Below are positions 8,394-16,229 of a stretch of DNA of 64,000 nucleotides, in pieces (position 1 is the first letter of the stretch; each line of letters begins with the position of its first letter). A model generated the notes under the pieces. The model worked only from the letters and a program-made list of their open reading frames with translations. It had not been told where the DNA came from and searched no databases. The DNA is from Rubrivirga sp046845755 (GTDB lineage: Bacteria; Bacteroidota; Rhodothermia; Rhodothermales; Rubricoccaceae), in the NCBI RefSeq assembly GCF_046845755.1, contig NZ_CP177357.1:3906001-3970000 (forward strand), given 5' to 3'. A program made the translations under genes and the position numbers.

Positions 8394-9305
8394 CTACGAG
8401 CAGCGCCCGTCGTGCCACGCTTGCGGCCCGCGCCCCGGCTGGCAGCGGACCTGGCGGCCGGCGGCCACCAGCTCCCACGTCTCGCCGACCGGCGCGTACG
8501 TCAGCCGCAGGCGCTCGTCGCGGACCGAGTCGTCGTACAGCCCCGTCGCCGTCACCAGCGCCGTTGCCTCGTCTGTCGACTCCGTCAGCATCTCGACCGA
8601 CGTGTCGGCGGCGTCGAGCCGCCGCGCGAGCGCCTCCGCGGCGAGGCGGGGGGACGAGCCCGCATTCGTCGTCGCCACGACGTCGTCGGCGGGCGCGAAC
8701 GGGCCCAGGTCGCCGCCAGCGGGCGGGGCGGTCGCGCGCCCATCGGCCGACAAAGGGGCCAGCGTGGCCACGAAGGCCGCGGCGTCGTCGATAGCGGCCG
8801 GGCGGCACCCGTCGTGCGTGTCGCTCAAGACGAGCACCGCCAGCCCGTCGAGGTCGAGCACATCCGAGACGACCGTCTCGACGCCCCACACCTGCGCGCT
8901 CGTCGCGAGCGGGTCGTCGGCGGCCTGGTAGACCGTCACCGACCGACCCAGGGCGGGGACGCGGACGCGCGTCGAGACGAGCGGGAAGGGCGGCGCGCCG
9001 ATCCCGTCGGTCGTGCCCGAGACCTCGAGGCAGACGCCGTCGGCGCGGCGGTAGCCCAGGATGTAGCTGGCGCCCGTCTCGTCGGCGCCGGCCTCGAAGC
9101 GGTCGAGCGCGAACGCGCCGGGGTCGGACGGGACGACGACCGGCAGGCGCAAGGCCCGGAGCGCATCGCGCTGGTCGGCGGTGAGCCCGTCGCGAGCGGG
9201 CGGGGCGGGGAGCTCGTCCGGGACGTAGGCGGACGGCGGGGCCGCGCACGCGGCGAGGGCTCCCGCGAGCAAGAGGACGAGGGCGACGAGCGAGATCCGA
9301 GACAT
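8394..9305 (-). CDS. Secreted lipoprotein of unknown function
   Basis: A 303-residue protein with a lipoprotein signal peptide (lipobox LAAC at about residues 16-19). It has a mixed middle region and a C-terminal segment RLTYAPVGETWELVAAGRQVRCQPGRG ending HDGRCS. The C-terminal Trp/Cys pattern (W-x-L/V...G-x-Q-x-x-C-x-x-GRG...C) resembles the tail of uncharacterised, mostly cyanobacterial lipoproteins, which is recollection rather than a search result. It lies 55 bases downstream of rpe on the same strand and may be read from the same transcript, although a weak promoter word (GTAGGCCCTCCC) lies about 15 bases before the start. No catalytic motif is visible. Confidence 0.75.
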   Translation of the reverse strand: MSRISLVALVLLLAGALAACAAPPSAYVPDELPAPPARDGLTADQRDALRALRLPVVVPSDPGAFALDRFEAGADETGASYILGYRRADGVCLEVSGTTDGIGAPPFPLVSTRVRVPALGRSVTVYQAADDPLATSAQVWGVETVVSDVLDLDGLAVLVLSDTHDGCRPAAIDDAAAFVATLAPLSADGRATAPPAGGDLGPFAPADDVVATTNAGSSPRLAAEALARRLDAADTSVEMLTESTDEATALVTATGLYDDSVRDERLRLTYAPVGETWELVAAGRQVRCQPGRGPQAWHDGRCS

Positions 9306-9360
9306 GGCGGCGGAGAGAGCGGGAGGGCCTACGGGATGGCCGCCGGCCGGATCCGCCGGG

Positions 9361-10026
9361 TTACGCGCGCAGCGCCGTCGCCTCGCGGAACGCCCGGACG
9401 TTCGCGCCGACGTCGCCTTTGAAGACAGCGCTCCCGGCGACGAGGACGTCGGCGCCCGCGTCGGTGAGGGCGCGCGCGTTGGCGGGCGTGACGCCGCCGT
9501 CGACCTCGATCACCGGCCGCACCGCGAGCCCGGCCATCCACTGGCGGCACCGCGTCACCTTGTCGACGGAGCCCTCAATAAAAGCCTGCCCACCGAAGCC
9601 GGGGTTGACGGACATGATGAGCAGGAGGTCGATGTCGTCGGCAATCTCGTCGAGCGTCCCGAGCGGCGTCGCGGGGTTGAGGGCCACGCCCGCGCGGCAG
9701 CCCAAGGCGTGGATGGCCTGGACGGTCCGGTGGAGGTGGGGGCACGCCTCCTGGTGGACCGTGATGATCGCCGCGCCCGCTTGGGCAAAGTCCTCGAGGT
9801 AGCGGTCCGGGTTCTCGATCATCAGGTGGACGTCGAGCGGCGCCTCGAACTCCTCGGCGAGGGATCGCAGACCGCGCATGACGGGCGCGCCGAACGAGAT
9901 ATTGGGCACGAAGTGGCCGTCCATCACGTCGATGTGGAGCCAGTCGGCGCCGGCGTCGAGCGCTTCTCGAGCGTGGTCGGCGAGCCGGCCGAAGTCGGCG
10001 GCGAGGACGGAGGGGGCGAGGGTCAC
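9361..10026 (-). CDS. rpe: Ribulose-phosphate 3-epimerase
   Basis: A 221-residue TIM-barrel enzyme interconverting ribulose 5-phosphate and xylulose 5-phosphate. Family motifs appear in order: LAPSVLAADFGRL, the metal-site block HIDVMDGHFVPNISFG, DVHLMIENPDRY, VALNPATPL, MSVNPGFGGQ and the phosphate-binding VDGGV with GSAVF near the end. The start is a GTG at 10026 whose bases overlap the upstream gene's stop (GTGA), so the two are translationally coupled. Transketolase lies about 1.4 kb upstream on the same strand, so two consecutive non-oxidative pentose phosphate enzymes are neighbours. Confidence 0.96.
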   Translation of the reverse strand: MTLAPSVLAADFGRLADHAREALDAGADWLHIDVMDGHFVPNISFGAPVMRGLRSLAEEFEAPLDVHLMIENPDRYLEDFAQAGAAIITVHQEACPHLHRTVQAIHALGCRAGVALNPATPLGTLDEIADDIDLLLIMSVNPGFGGQAFIEGSVDKVTRCRQWMAGLAVRPVIEVDGGVTPANARALTDAGADVLVAGSAVFKGDVGANVRAFREATALRA

Positions 10027-10451
10027 GGGCGTCGGGGCGGGGCCTCCGAAGGTACCGAGCCGCTCCGCGTGGCCCGGAGCCGGAGCAGCCCGGCAATCGC
10101 GCCCGCGACGCCGACGGCGATCGACTGGAACAGGGGCACGCCGAGTGCCGCCGAGGCGCTCTTGGGGCCGGGCGCGATCACGAACGCCAAGGCGTACAGC
10201 CCGACGGCGAAGAACACCGCCAGCACCAGGCCGCCCAGAATCACGGCCTCGGCCGCGAGCACGCCCGACACCCACCGAGCCAGCGCCACGAACGCGACGT
10301 ACGGCAGCAGCGCGATCATCACGACGGCCGCGACCGACTGCCACGGCCGGTCGCTGGCGGTCGCGAACACGATGGCGACCGTCGCCACGACGGCGCCGGT
10401 CGCCACGAAGCGGGAGATCCGGGACAGGTCGCCGGGCTGCGGGTCGGTCAT
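10023..10451 (-). CDS. Four-helix integral membrane protein, unknown
   Basis: A 142-residue protein beginning MTDPQPGDLSRISRFV, with four hydrophobic segments (approximately residues 15-35, 38-58, 62-85 and 92-125) and a charged C-terminus. No family is recognised with confidence. Its stop overlaps the rpe start, and a strong promoter word (GTAGCTTGCGG) ends one base before its ATG, so this gene probably leads the transcript that includes rpe. Longer in-frame ATG starts reach 10709 but lack membrane-protein character and would cross the promoter. Confidence 0.7.
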   Translation of the reverse strand: MTDPQPGDLSRISRFVATGAVVATVAIVFATASDRPWQSVAAVVMIALLPYVAFVALARWVSGVLAAEAVILGGLVLAVFFAVGLYALAFVIAPGPKSASAALGVPLFQSIAVGVAGAIAGLLRLRATRSGSVPSEAPPRRP

Positions 10452-10452
10452 G

Positions 10453-10463
10453 CCGCAAGCTAC
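10453..10463 (-). promoter_or_regulatory. Promoter -7-type element for the membrane protein-rpe pair
   Basis: Minus strand GTAGCTTGCGG, identical to the tkt element, one base before the ATG at 10451. It implies a leaderless message. Confidence 0.5.
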
Positions 10464-10479
10464 CGGCGCCGGCCCGGGG

Positions 10480-10665
10480 TCAGTCGGCGCGGACGGGGAC
10501 GGGCTGCGGCGTGCGGCCACACGACGTGCAGCGGTACGCGCCGCGCAGCGTGTCGACGTGCCACGGGGTCGTACGGACGCACACGGCGCACGCACCCCAG
10601 AAGGAGGACGAACGGGCCGCGGAGAGGTCCGAGAACAGGGACGGGAGGCGGAAACGGAAGGCCAT
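10480..10665 (-). CDS. Zinc-ribbon microprotein, copy A
   Basis: A 61-residue protein: MAFRFRLPSLF, a variable stretch, then WGACAVCVRTTPWHVDTLRG and YRCTSCGRTP. Two CxxC pairs 24 residues apart form a plausible zinc ribbon. It is a paralogue of the gene at 10937-11119, with about 38 identical positions by eye over 60. The start at 10665 is chosen because both copies begin M-x-FRFRLP; an in-frame extension to 10758 exists only in this copy. Both copies are preceded, about 60-70 bases upstream of the ATG, by a shared AAGCGCTTCC word, so the duplication probably included upstream DNA. Function unknown. Confidence 0.7.
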   Translation of the reverse strand: MAFRFRLPSLFSDLSAARSSSFWGACAVCVRTTPWHVDTLRGAYRCTSCGRTPQPVPVRAD

Positions 10666-10936
10666 GGGATCGGTGTCGTTGGACGAGCAGAACGCCCCGG
10701 CCCCGGCAATCGGGGTGCTGGGCGTGGTCCGGAAGCGCTTGCGGCGCCGAGGATTCACGCCGCCCGCGCCGGTCCTCCACCGAGGCGGACGGAGTCGGGG
10801 CCCGGAGCGGGCCGCTGACGAGTTCCCTACGGGCGGGCGCCCTCCACGAGCGCGGTCCCGGCGGCGGCATGCAGCATCGCCGAGGAGAGGCTCGAACCGA
10901 GAGGAGGGACGGACGGCCGTAGGGTCGATGGCGGCG

Positions 10937-11119
10937 CTAGTTCGGGTTCAGCGGCGAGCCCCCGCACGTCGTGCACCGGTAGGTGCCGCGGAGGGTGTCG
11001 AGGTGCCACGGCGTCGTGCGGTAGCACGAGGCGCAGGCGCCCCAGTGCGAGGCGTGGCGGGCGTGGGCGGCGGCGAACAGGCCGTCGAACAAGGTCGGGA
11101 GGCGAAAGCGGAAGGGCAT
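10937..11119 (-). CDS. Zinc-ribbon microprotein, copy B
   Basis: A 60-residue paralogue of the preceding entry: MPFRFRLPTLF, then HWGACASCYRTTPWHLDTLRG and YRCTTCGGSP. The CxxC pairs and the RTTPWH-x-DTLRG core are unchanged, while the stretch between residues 12 and 24 differs and is three residues longer. Conservation concentrated on the cysteine-framed core, with silent third positions varying, indicates that both copies are translated. A 270-base gap with no gene lies between the copies. The protein could bind nucleic acid or a partner protein; nothing in the neighbourhood decides this. Confidence 0.7.
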   Translation of the reverse strand: MPFRFRLPTLFDGLFAAAHARHASHWGACASCYRTTPWHLDTLRGTYRCTTCGGSPLNPN

Positions 11120-11265
11120 CGGTCCGGGGTGGATGAGCGGCCCCAACGCGCGGCGCCCCCGGGGGATGCCCGGCAGCGCGTCTGGAAGCGCTTGCCGCAC
11201 ATAGGCTTAACAAAGAAGCGCTTCCGTCCTACACGCGCCGTGCGAGGGCGGCGCGGCGCGCGGGC

Positions 11266-11460
11266 TCAGGCCCCGGGCTCGTCGGCGTCGCGCGGCGGTT
11301 TTTCGGCCGTCCCCACCCACACCGACAGGCCGATGGCGACGGCGGTCCACCCGAGCGCGTGGCCGGGCAGGCCGTCGCGGGCGATGCTGACGCCGAGGGC
11401 CACCGCCCCCACGATCAGGGCCGCGAGCGCGAGGACACGGGCGATGCGGGTGAGATCCAC
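11266..11460 (-). CDS. Small two-helix membrane protein
   Basis: A 64-residue protein with two hydrophobic segments (ARVLALAALIVGAVALGVSI and ALGWTAVAIGLSVWVG) and a short acidic tail. The GTG start shares its first base with the last base of the transketolase TAG stop, so it is coupled to tkt. No family recognised; existence is supported mainly by tight coupling and membrane character. Confidence 0.6.
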   Translation of the reverse strand: MDLTRIARVLALAALIVGAVALGVSIARDGLPGHALGWTAVAIGLSVWVGTAEKPPRDADEPGA

Positions 11461-13511
11461 TAGGCCATCACCCGGCGGGCGGCGGCGACGACGGCCTCGG
11501 CCGTCATCCCGAGATCCGCGAGCGCTTCGGCGCCCGGGGCGCTCGTGCCGAACCGGTCGATGGCCAAGGCCTCACCGTCGAGACCGACAATGCGGTGCCA
11601 GCCGACCGGCGAGCCGGCCTCGGCGGAGACGCGGGCGCGGACCGACGGCGGCAACACCGAGTCGCGGTAGCCCGCGTCCTGCTCGAAAAAGCGCCGCTGG
11701 CACGGCATCGACACGACGCGCGCGCCGCCACCCAACGTCTCCTTGGCCTTCATCAGCAGCCCCACCTCGGCGCCCGCGCCGACCAGGATCACCTCGGGCT
11801 CGCCGTCGGAGTCGGCCACGATGTAGCCCCCCCGGGCGACGCCGTCGGCCGCGCGCTCGGCGGTGCCCGCCAGCGTCGGCAGGGCCTGACGCGAAAGCGC
11901 GAGCGCGGTCGGGCGGCCGCCTTCCAAGGCCACACGCCACGCGGCGGCGGTCTCGTTCGCGTCGGCCGGGCGGATCACGTCGAGCTCGGGGATCGCGCGC
12001 AGGCCCGCGAGCTGCTCGACGGGCTGGTGCGTCGGGCCGTCCTCGCCGAGCCCGACCGAGTCGTGCGTGAACACGTGGACGACGGGCGCGCCCATCAGCG
12101 CGCCGAGCCGGATGGCGGGCTTGCTGTAGTCGGAGAAGATGAGGAAGGTGCCGCCGTAGGGGCGGACGCCGCCGTGCAGCGCCATCCCGTTCATGGCCGC
12201 CGCCATCGCGTGCTCGCGGATGCCGTAATGGAGGTAGCGGTTGCCGAACGTCGTGGCCTGGATGTCCTCCATCCCCTGGGCCTTCGTCTTGACCGAGGGC
12301 GTGAGGTCGGCCGAGCCGCCGACGAGGTCGGGGAGCACGTCGGCGATCGCGTCGAGCACCTTGCCGCTCGCGGCGCGGGAGGCCATGCCCTTGGCGTCGG
12401 GCTCGAACGTCGGGAGCGCGTCGGCCCAGCCCTCGGGGAGCGAGCCCGCGATCCGGCGGCGGAGCTCGGCGGCCTTCTCGCCCTCGGCGCCGTCGTAGGC
12501 CGCCATCGCGCCCTCCCACTCGCAGTGCGCCTGGGCGCCGCGGAAGGCCTGCTCGCGCAAGAGCGTGGTCGCCTCGTCGGGGACGTAGAAGTCGGGCTCG
12601 AGCGGGATGCCGAGGTGCTCCTTGGTGGCCTTGATCTCGTCGGCGCCGAGCGCGTCGGAGTGGACCTCGTGGTGGCCGGCGAGGTTCGGCGAGCCGTAGC
12701 CGATCGTCGTGCGGACCTCCAGGAAGCTGGGCCGGTCGAGCACGTTGCGCGCCGTCTCGATGGCTGCGGCGACGGCCTCGTTGTCGTGCCCATCGATCTC
12801 GCGGATGACGTGCCAGCCGAGCGCCTCATAACGCCCGGCGCGGTCCTCGGTAAACGAGAGGTTCGTGTCGCCGTCGATGGAGACGTGGTTGTCGTCGTAG
12901 AGCACGATGAGGCGGCCCAGCCCGAGGTGCCCCGCCAGCGACGACGCCTCGTTCGTGACGCCCTCCTGCAGGTCGCCGTCCGACGCGATGACGTAGGTGT
13001 AGTGGCCGACGACGGTGTGCCCGTCGGTGTTGAACCGGGCCTCGAGGTGCTTCTCGGCGATCGCCATGCCGACGGCCGTCGCCAGCCCCTGCCCCAGCGG
13101 TCCGGTCGTGGTCTCGACGCCGGGCGTGTGGTGGACTTCGGGGTGGCCGGGCGTCTTCGAGTTCAGCTGGCGGAAGTTCTTGAGGTCGTCGAGCGAGACG
13201 TCGTAGCCGGCGAGGTGGAGCAGGCTGTAGATCAGCATCGAGCCGTGGCCGGCCGAGAGCACGAACCGGTCGCGGTCGAACCACTGCGGGTCCTTCGGGT
13301 TGTGCTTCAGGAAGCGGCCCCACAGGACGGTCGCCACGTCCGCCATACCCATCGGCAGGCCCGGGTGGCCCGAGTTGGCGGCCTCGACGGCGTCGATGGT
13401 GAGCCCGCGGATGGTGTCGGCCGTCGCCTTTTCGAGGCGGGCGCGGTCGGCGGCGGAGCGGGCCGGGGCGGGGTCTTCCATCTCGGTAGCGGGGGCGGGC
13501 GTTTCGGCCAT
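11460..13511 (-). CDS. tkt: Transketolase
   Basis: A 683-residue thiamine-diphosphate enzyme moving two-carbon units between sugar phosphates in the pentose phosphate pathway. The N-terminal block TIRGLTIDAVEAANSGHPGLPMG, the substrate loop AGHGSML, the ThDP motif GDGDLQEG (here SDGDLQEGVTNEA), and the pyrimidine domain with GIREHAM and THDSVGLGEDGPTHQP are all present. The ATG at 13511 gives a normal length; a longer frame to 13646 would run through the promoter word at 13534-13544. A small membrane gene overlaps its stop. Confidence 0.96.
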   Translation of the reverse strand: MAETPAPATEMEDPAPARSAADRARLEKATADTIRGLTIDAVEAANSGHPGLPMGMADVATVLWGRFLKHNPKDPQWFDRDRFVLSAGHGSMLIYSLLHLAGYDVSLDDLKNFRQLNSKTPGHPEVHHTPGVETTTGPLGQGLATAVGMAIAEKHLEARFNTDGHTVVGHYTYVIASDGDLQEGVTNEASSLAGHLGLGRLIVLYDDNHVSIDGDTNLSFTEDRAGRYEALGWHVIREIDGHDNEAVAAAIETARNVLDRPSFLEVRTTIGYGSPNLAGHHEVHSDALGADEIKATKEHLGIPLEPDFYVPDEATTLLREQAFRGAQAHCEWEGAMAAYDGAEGEKAAELRRRIAGSLPEGWADALPTFEPDAKGMASRAASGKVLDAIADVLPDLVGGSADLTPSVKTKAQGMEDIQATTFGNRYLHYGIREHAMAAAMNGMALHGGVRPYGGTFLIFSDYSKPAIRLGALMGAPVVHVFTHDSVGLGEDGPTHQPVEQLAGLRAIPELDVIRPADANETAAAWRVALEGGRPTALALSRQALPTLAGTAERAADGVARGGYIVADSDGEPEVILVGAGAEVGLLMKAKETLGGGARVVSMPCQRRFFEQDAGYRDSVLPPSVRARVSAEAGSPVGWHRIVGLDGEALAIDRFGTSAPGAEALADLGMTAEAVVAAARRVMA

Positions 13512-13533
13512 GACGGGCGGGGTGGGGAGGGGG

Positions 13534-13544
13534 CCGCAAGCTAC
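13534..13544 (-). promoter_or_regulatory. tkt promoter -7-type element
   Basis: Minus strand GTAGCTTGCGG, 22 bases before the tkt ATG and followed by a C-rich run. It is identical to the element at 10453-10463. No convincing -33 TTG is visible. Confidence 0.55.
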
Positions 13545-13661
13545 GGGGTGCGGCCGCGTTCGATCCCCCGGGGCCGGGCGGCTTGCGCTCGTTGGGACGC
13601 GCTCGAGGCCCGCTCTGGATGGTGGCGTGCAGGTCGCGCCATCCATCGAAGTCTCCCGGCC

Positions 13662-13789
13662 TCATCCTGAGCGTGCGAACGCGAAGCGTCGGCGGAGCCA
13701 ACGAGCTCAGCGCCGACGGTGGTGGCCGTCGGGACCGGCGCCTACGACGAACGCCTCGCGTCGAGATCCGTCGCGTTCGCTCAGGATGA
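13662..13789. repeat. TCATCCTGAGCG-type dispersed palindrome, copy 1 (divergent)
   Basis: Left arm TCATCCTGAGCG at 13662-13673 and exact complement CGCTCAGGATGA at 13778-13789. Pairing continues inward (GAACGCGA with TCGCGTTC) after a three-base bulge. The interior differs from the two closer copies at 23601 and 53213. It occupies much of the 452-base gap between the divergently transcribed tkt and beta-barrel genes, which otherwise holds only the tkt promoter. Confidence 0.75.
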
Positions 13790-13963
13790 CAGATCGGGTG
13801 GGGCACGCTCATCACGGACCGGTCCTGCAGGCCCTCGGGGAGCCCCGTGGACCGGTGGGGCCGAAGCACTCGCCCGCGAGCGGAGGGGCTCGCGCCGGCA
13901 GGGGCGGCCTGTAACCCGTGTCGGGCGTGGCGCGTCGGGGTCTCGACACCCACCTCCCCCGTC

Positions 13964-14536
13964 ATGCGTCTCTCGCTCCTCGCCGCCGTCCTGCTCGCGC
14001 CCGCCGCCCTGGCCCAGTCCAACTCCCAAGGCTTGTACCTCCACGCCGGCGTGGGGGGGCAGAGCGTCGCCTACGACGGCGACGGTTTCGACGACACCGA
14101 CGAGGGCGGCCTGCTGGCGCTCCGCGCGGGCTACGGGGTCTCGCCGCTGGTGACGCTCTACGTCGGCGCGACGGGCGCCCGCCTCGACGGCTCGCGCGGG
14201 ACCGGCAGCTACGACCTGAGCACGGGCGAGCTGGGCGCGCGGTTCACGTTCCGCGACGGCCGCCGCGTCCGCCCCGTGCTCGACGTCGCCCTGCGCGGGC
14301 TCACCGCGCGCGACGACGAGACCGACTTCGAGGTCCGTGGCGGCGGCGTGTCGGTCGGCGGCGGGGTCCTGGTCTCGGTCAGCCCGGCGCTGTCGCTGGG
14401 CGCGGCGCTCCACGTCGGCGGGGGCCGGTTCGACGAGGTCGAGTTCGGCCGGGTGACGGTCGACGTGCGCGACGAGGCCCTCGACTTTGTCGAGTCGCGG
14501 GTGACGGTCGGGCTGACGGCGTACCCGTTCCGCTAG
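13964..14536 (+). CDS. Outer-membrane beta-barrel protein
   Basis: A 190-residue protein with a signal peptide (MRLSLLAAVLLAPAALAQ, cleavage after AQ). The mature part has alternating hydrophobic strands typical of an eight-stranded OmpA/OmpW-size barrel (GLYLHAGVGGQSV, LLALRAGYGV, VTLYVGATGARL, SVGGGVLVSV, LSLGAALHVGG) and ends VTVGLTAYPFR, a C-terminal aromatic-containing beta signal. There is no recognisable ligand motif. The start follows from the signal peptide. It is transcribed divergently from tkt. Confidence 0.75.
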   Translation: MRLSLLAAVLLAPAALAQSNSQGLYLHAGVGGQSVAYDGDGFDDTDEGGLLALRAGYGVSPLVTLYVGATGARLDGSRGTGSYDLSTGELGARFTFRDGRRVRPVLDVALRGLTARDDETDFEVRGGGVSVGGGVLVSVSPALSLGAALHVGGGRFDEVEFGRVTVDVRDEALDFVESRVTVGLTAYPFR

Positions 14537-14610
14537 CGGCGGGCGTGGGGGAATCCCCGGGCTGAGGAAAGCAGGGGGGCGGGGGGTTAGAACGGGGCCG
14601 CGCCCATCGA

Positions 14611-14620
14611 TAGGTCTGGG
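14611..14620 (+). promoter_or_regulatory. Promoter-like element before the histidine kinase gene
   Basis: ATAGGTCTGGG followed by a C-run, 14 bases before the GTG start at 14635. It is a weak variant of the window's promoter word. Confidence 0.3.
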
Positions 14621-14634
14621 GCCCCCCTCTCGCC

Positions 14635-16107
14635 GTGCGCGCCCCGTTCGCCTTCGCGTCGTCTGTCCTCGACGGGTTCCTGCCCCCTGGCGGGGACCCG
14701 GTCGAGCGCGTGCGGGCGCGGTTCTTCGTCGCCGGGTCCGGGGCGATCGCGTCGGCGATCGCCGTCGTGGTGGCGATGTACGCGTCGTCGTCGGACGTGG
14801 GGCTGGGGACCGCGCTGCCGCTGGCGGGCCTGCTGGTGCCGGTGCTGGCGTTCCCGTTCCTCCTGCGCCGAGGCGTGTCGCTGACGCTGCTGGGGGCCGG
14901 ACTCATCATCCTGCTCCAGTTTGGGCTGGCGTGGTCGGCCGTGCTGGACCGGGGCGTTCAGGACGTGGCCTTCTTGTGGTTCGTGGCCTCGCCGCTGTTC
15001 GCGGCGCTGGTGGGGGGGGCGCGGCTGGCGTTCGTGTCGGTCGGCTCCACGATCGTGAGCGGGCTGGGGGTGCTGATGCTGGCCGAGACGGGGTACGTCT
15101 TTCCGGACCTGATGTCGCCCGCGTTCGCCCAGCGCTACCACATGGCGAATGTGATCGCCGCGGCGGCGGTCGTGGCGACGTTCGCCTTGCTCTACGAGGG
15201 GCCGATGCTGGCGCGCGCGCAAGCCCTGGCCGCCCGGCTGGGCGTGGCGAACGCCGACCTCCGCCGCGAACTCGTCGCCCGGCGCGAGGCGCAGGACCGC
15301 GCCGAGGCCGCCAGCCGCGCCAAGGACGTCCTGCTCGCCAACCTCAACCACGAGTTCCGGACGCCGCTCACGGCCGTCTTGAGCGGTGTCGAGATCCTGG
15401 GGCTGGAGGCGGCCGACGCGGACCGCGAGGTGCTCGACTCCATCGACCGCGGCGCGCGGCGCCTGCTCACCACGCTCACGGGCGTGCTCGACCTGATGGA
15501 GGCCGAGAGCCGCGAGGCGCCCCTCCTGGAGCCCGTCGACGTGTCGGCCGTCGTGCGCGACGCCGTTTCGGCGGTGCGCGGCGCGGCTCACGCCAAAGGC
15601 TTGCAGCTCGTGGTCGACGACCTGTTCGGACGGACCCACGCCGTCGCCTCGCCCTCGGCGCTCCACCGGCTGGTCGACCTGCTGCTCGACAACGCCGTCC
15701 GGTTTACCGAGACCGGTGCCGTGGTGGTCAGCGTGGGGCCGGCGCCCGACGGCATCGCGGTCGCCGTCTCGGACACGGGGATCGGGATGGAGGCCCAGTT
15801 CGTCGACCGCGCCCTCGAGCCGTTCGCGCAGGCCTCGGAGGGCGACGCCCGGACGCACGAGGGGCTCGGGCTCGGGCTCACCATCGCGCACCGGCTGGCG
15901 ACCTCCATGGAGGGCTCGCTCGCCATCGAGAGCACGCTCGGCGAGGGCACGACGGTCCGGCTGGTGCTCCCGGCCGTCTCCAGCGAGCCGGTGCCCCGGG
16001 CGGCCGACTCGCCATCGGCAGGCGGGGGGCGGGGGCCGTCGCGCGCCGCGCTCAGCTACGCCCAGGCCGTGAGCTCGTGGCCCGTCGAGCCGTCGCCGAT
16101 GGCGTGA
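14635..16107 (+). CDS. Membrane histidine kinase
   Basis: A 490-residue sensor kinase with a GTG start. Five or six hydrophobic segments fill residues 30-195 with little periplasmic loop, so the sensor is membrane-embedded. A short coiled coil leads to the HisKA motif LLANLNHEFRTPLTAVLSG (His near residue 239). The HATPase_c boxes follow: N box LVDLLLDNAVRFTE, G1 VSDTGIGM, and G2 GLGLGLTIAHRLA. The tail of about 35 residues is disordered and Ser/Pro-rich. No response regulator lies beside it. Autophosphorylation on the histidine is expected; the signal is unknown. Confidence 0.9.
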   Translation: MRAPFAFASSVLDGFLPPGGDPVERVRARFFVAGSGAIASAIAVVVAMYASSSDVGLGTALPLAGLLVPVLAFPFLLRRGVSLTLLGAGLIILLQFGLAWSAVLDRGVQDVAFLWFVASPLFAALVGGARLAFVSVGSTIVSGLGVLMLAETGYVFPDLMSPAFAQRYHMANVIAAAAVVATFALLYEGPMLARAQALAARLGVANADLRRELVARREAQDRAEAASRAKDVLLANLNHEFRTPLTAVLSGVEILGLEAADADREVLDSIDRGARRLLTTLTGVLDLMEAESREAPLLEPVDVSAVVRDAVSAVRGAAHAKGLQLVVDDLFGRTHAVASPSALHRLVDLLLDNAVRFTETGAVVVSVGPAPDGIAVAVSDTGIGMEAQFVDRALEPFAQASEGDARTHEGLGLGLTIAHRLATSMEGSLAIESTLGEGTTVRLVLPAVSSEPVPRAADSPSAGGGRGPSRAALSYAQAVSSWPVEPSPMA

Positions 16108-16229
16108 CGACAGAGCGGGGCTCACGCACTGGTCCAGCCCGCGCGCACGACGGCGGGGGGCCGCGCGTTGAAGGCCGCGCATCCCAGAGCGCCCGCGCCG
16201 CGTAGGCCGCGCCGCTCCCGTCGTCCCCC

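Noticed and set aside
11120..11202. Small frame MCGKRFQTRC before zinc-ribbon copy B
   Set aside because: A similar word (RKRFRTTPST) exists before copy A but in a different frame relative to the zinc ribbon, so conservation is of DNA, not clearly of protein.
11595..13670. 691-codon frame antisense to transketolase
   Set aside because: It is a shadow of tkt; no motif, low-complexity composition.
13662..13789. Intrinsic terminator
   Set aside because: A strong hairpin but no U-tract on either strand; it belongs to the dispersed element family.
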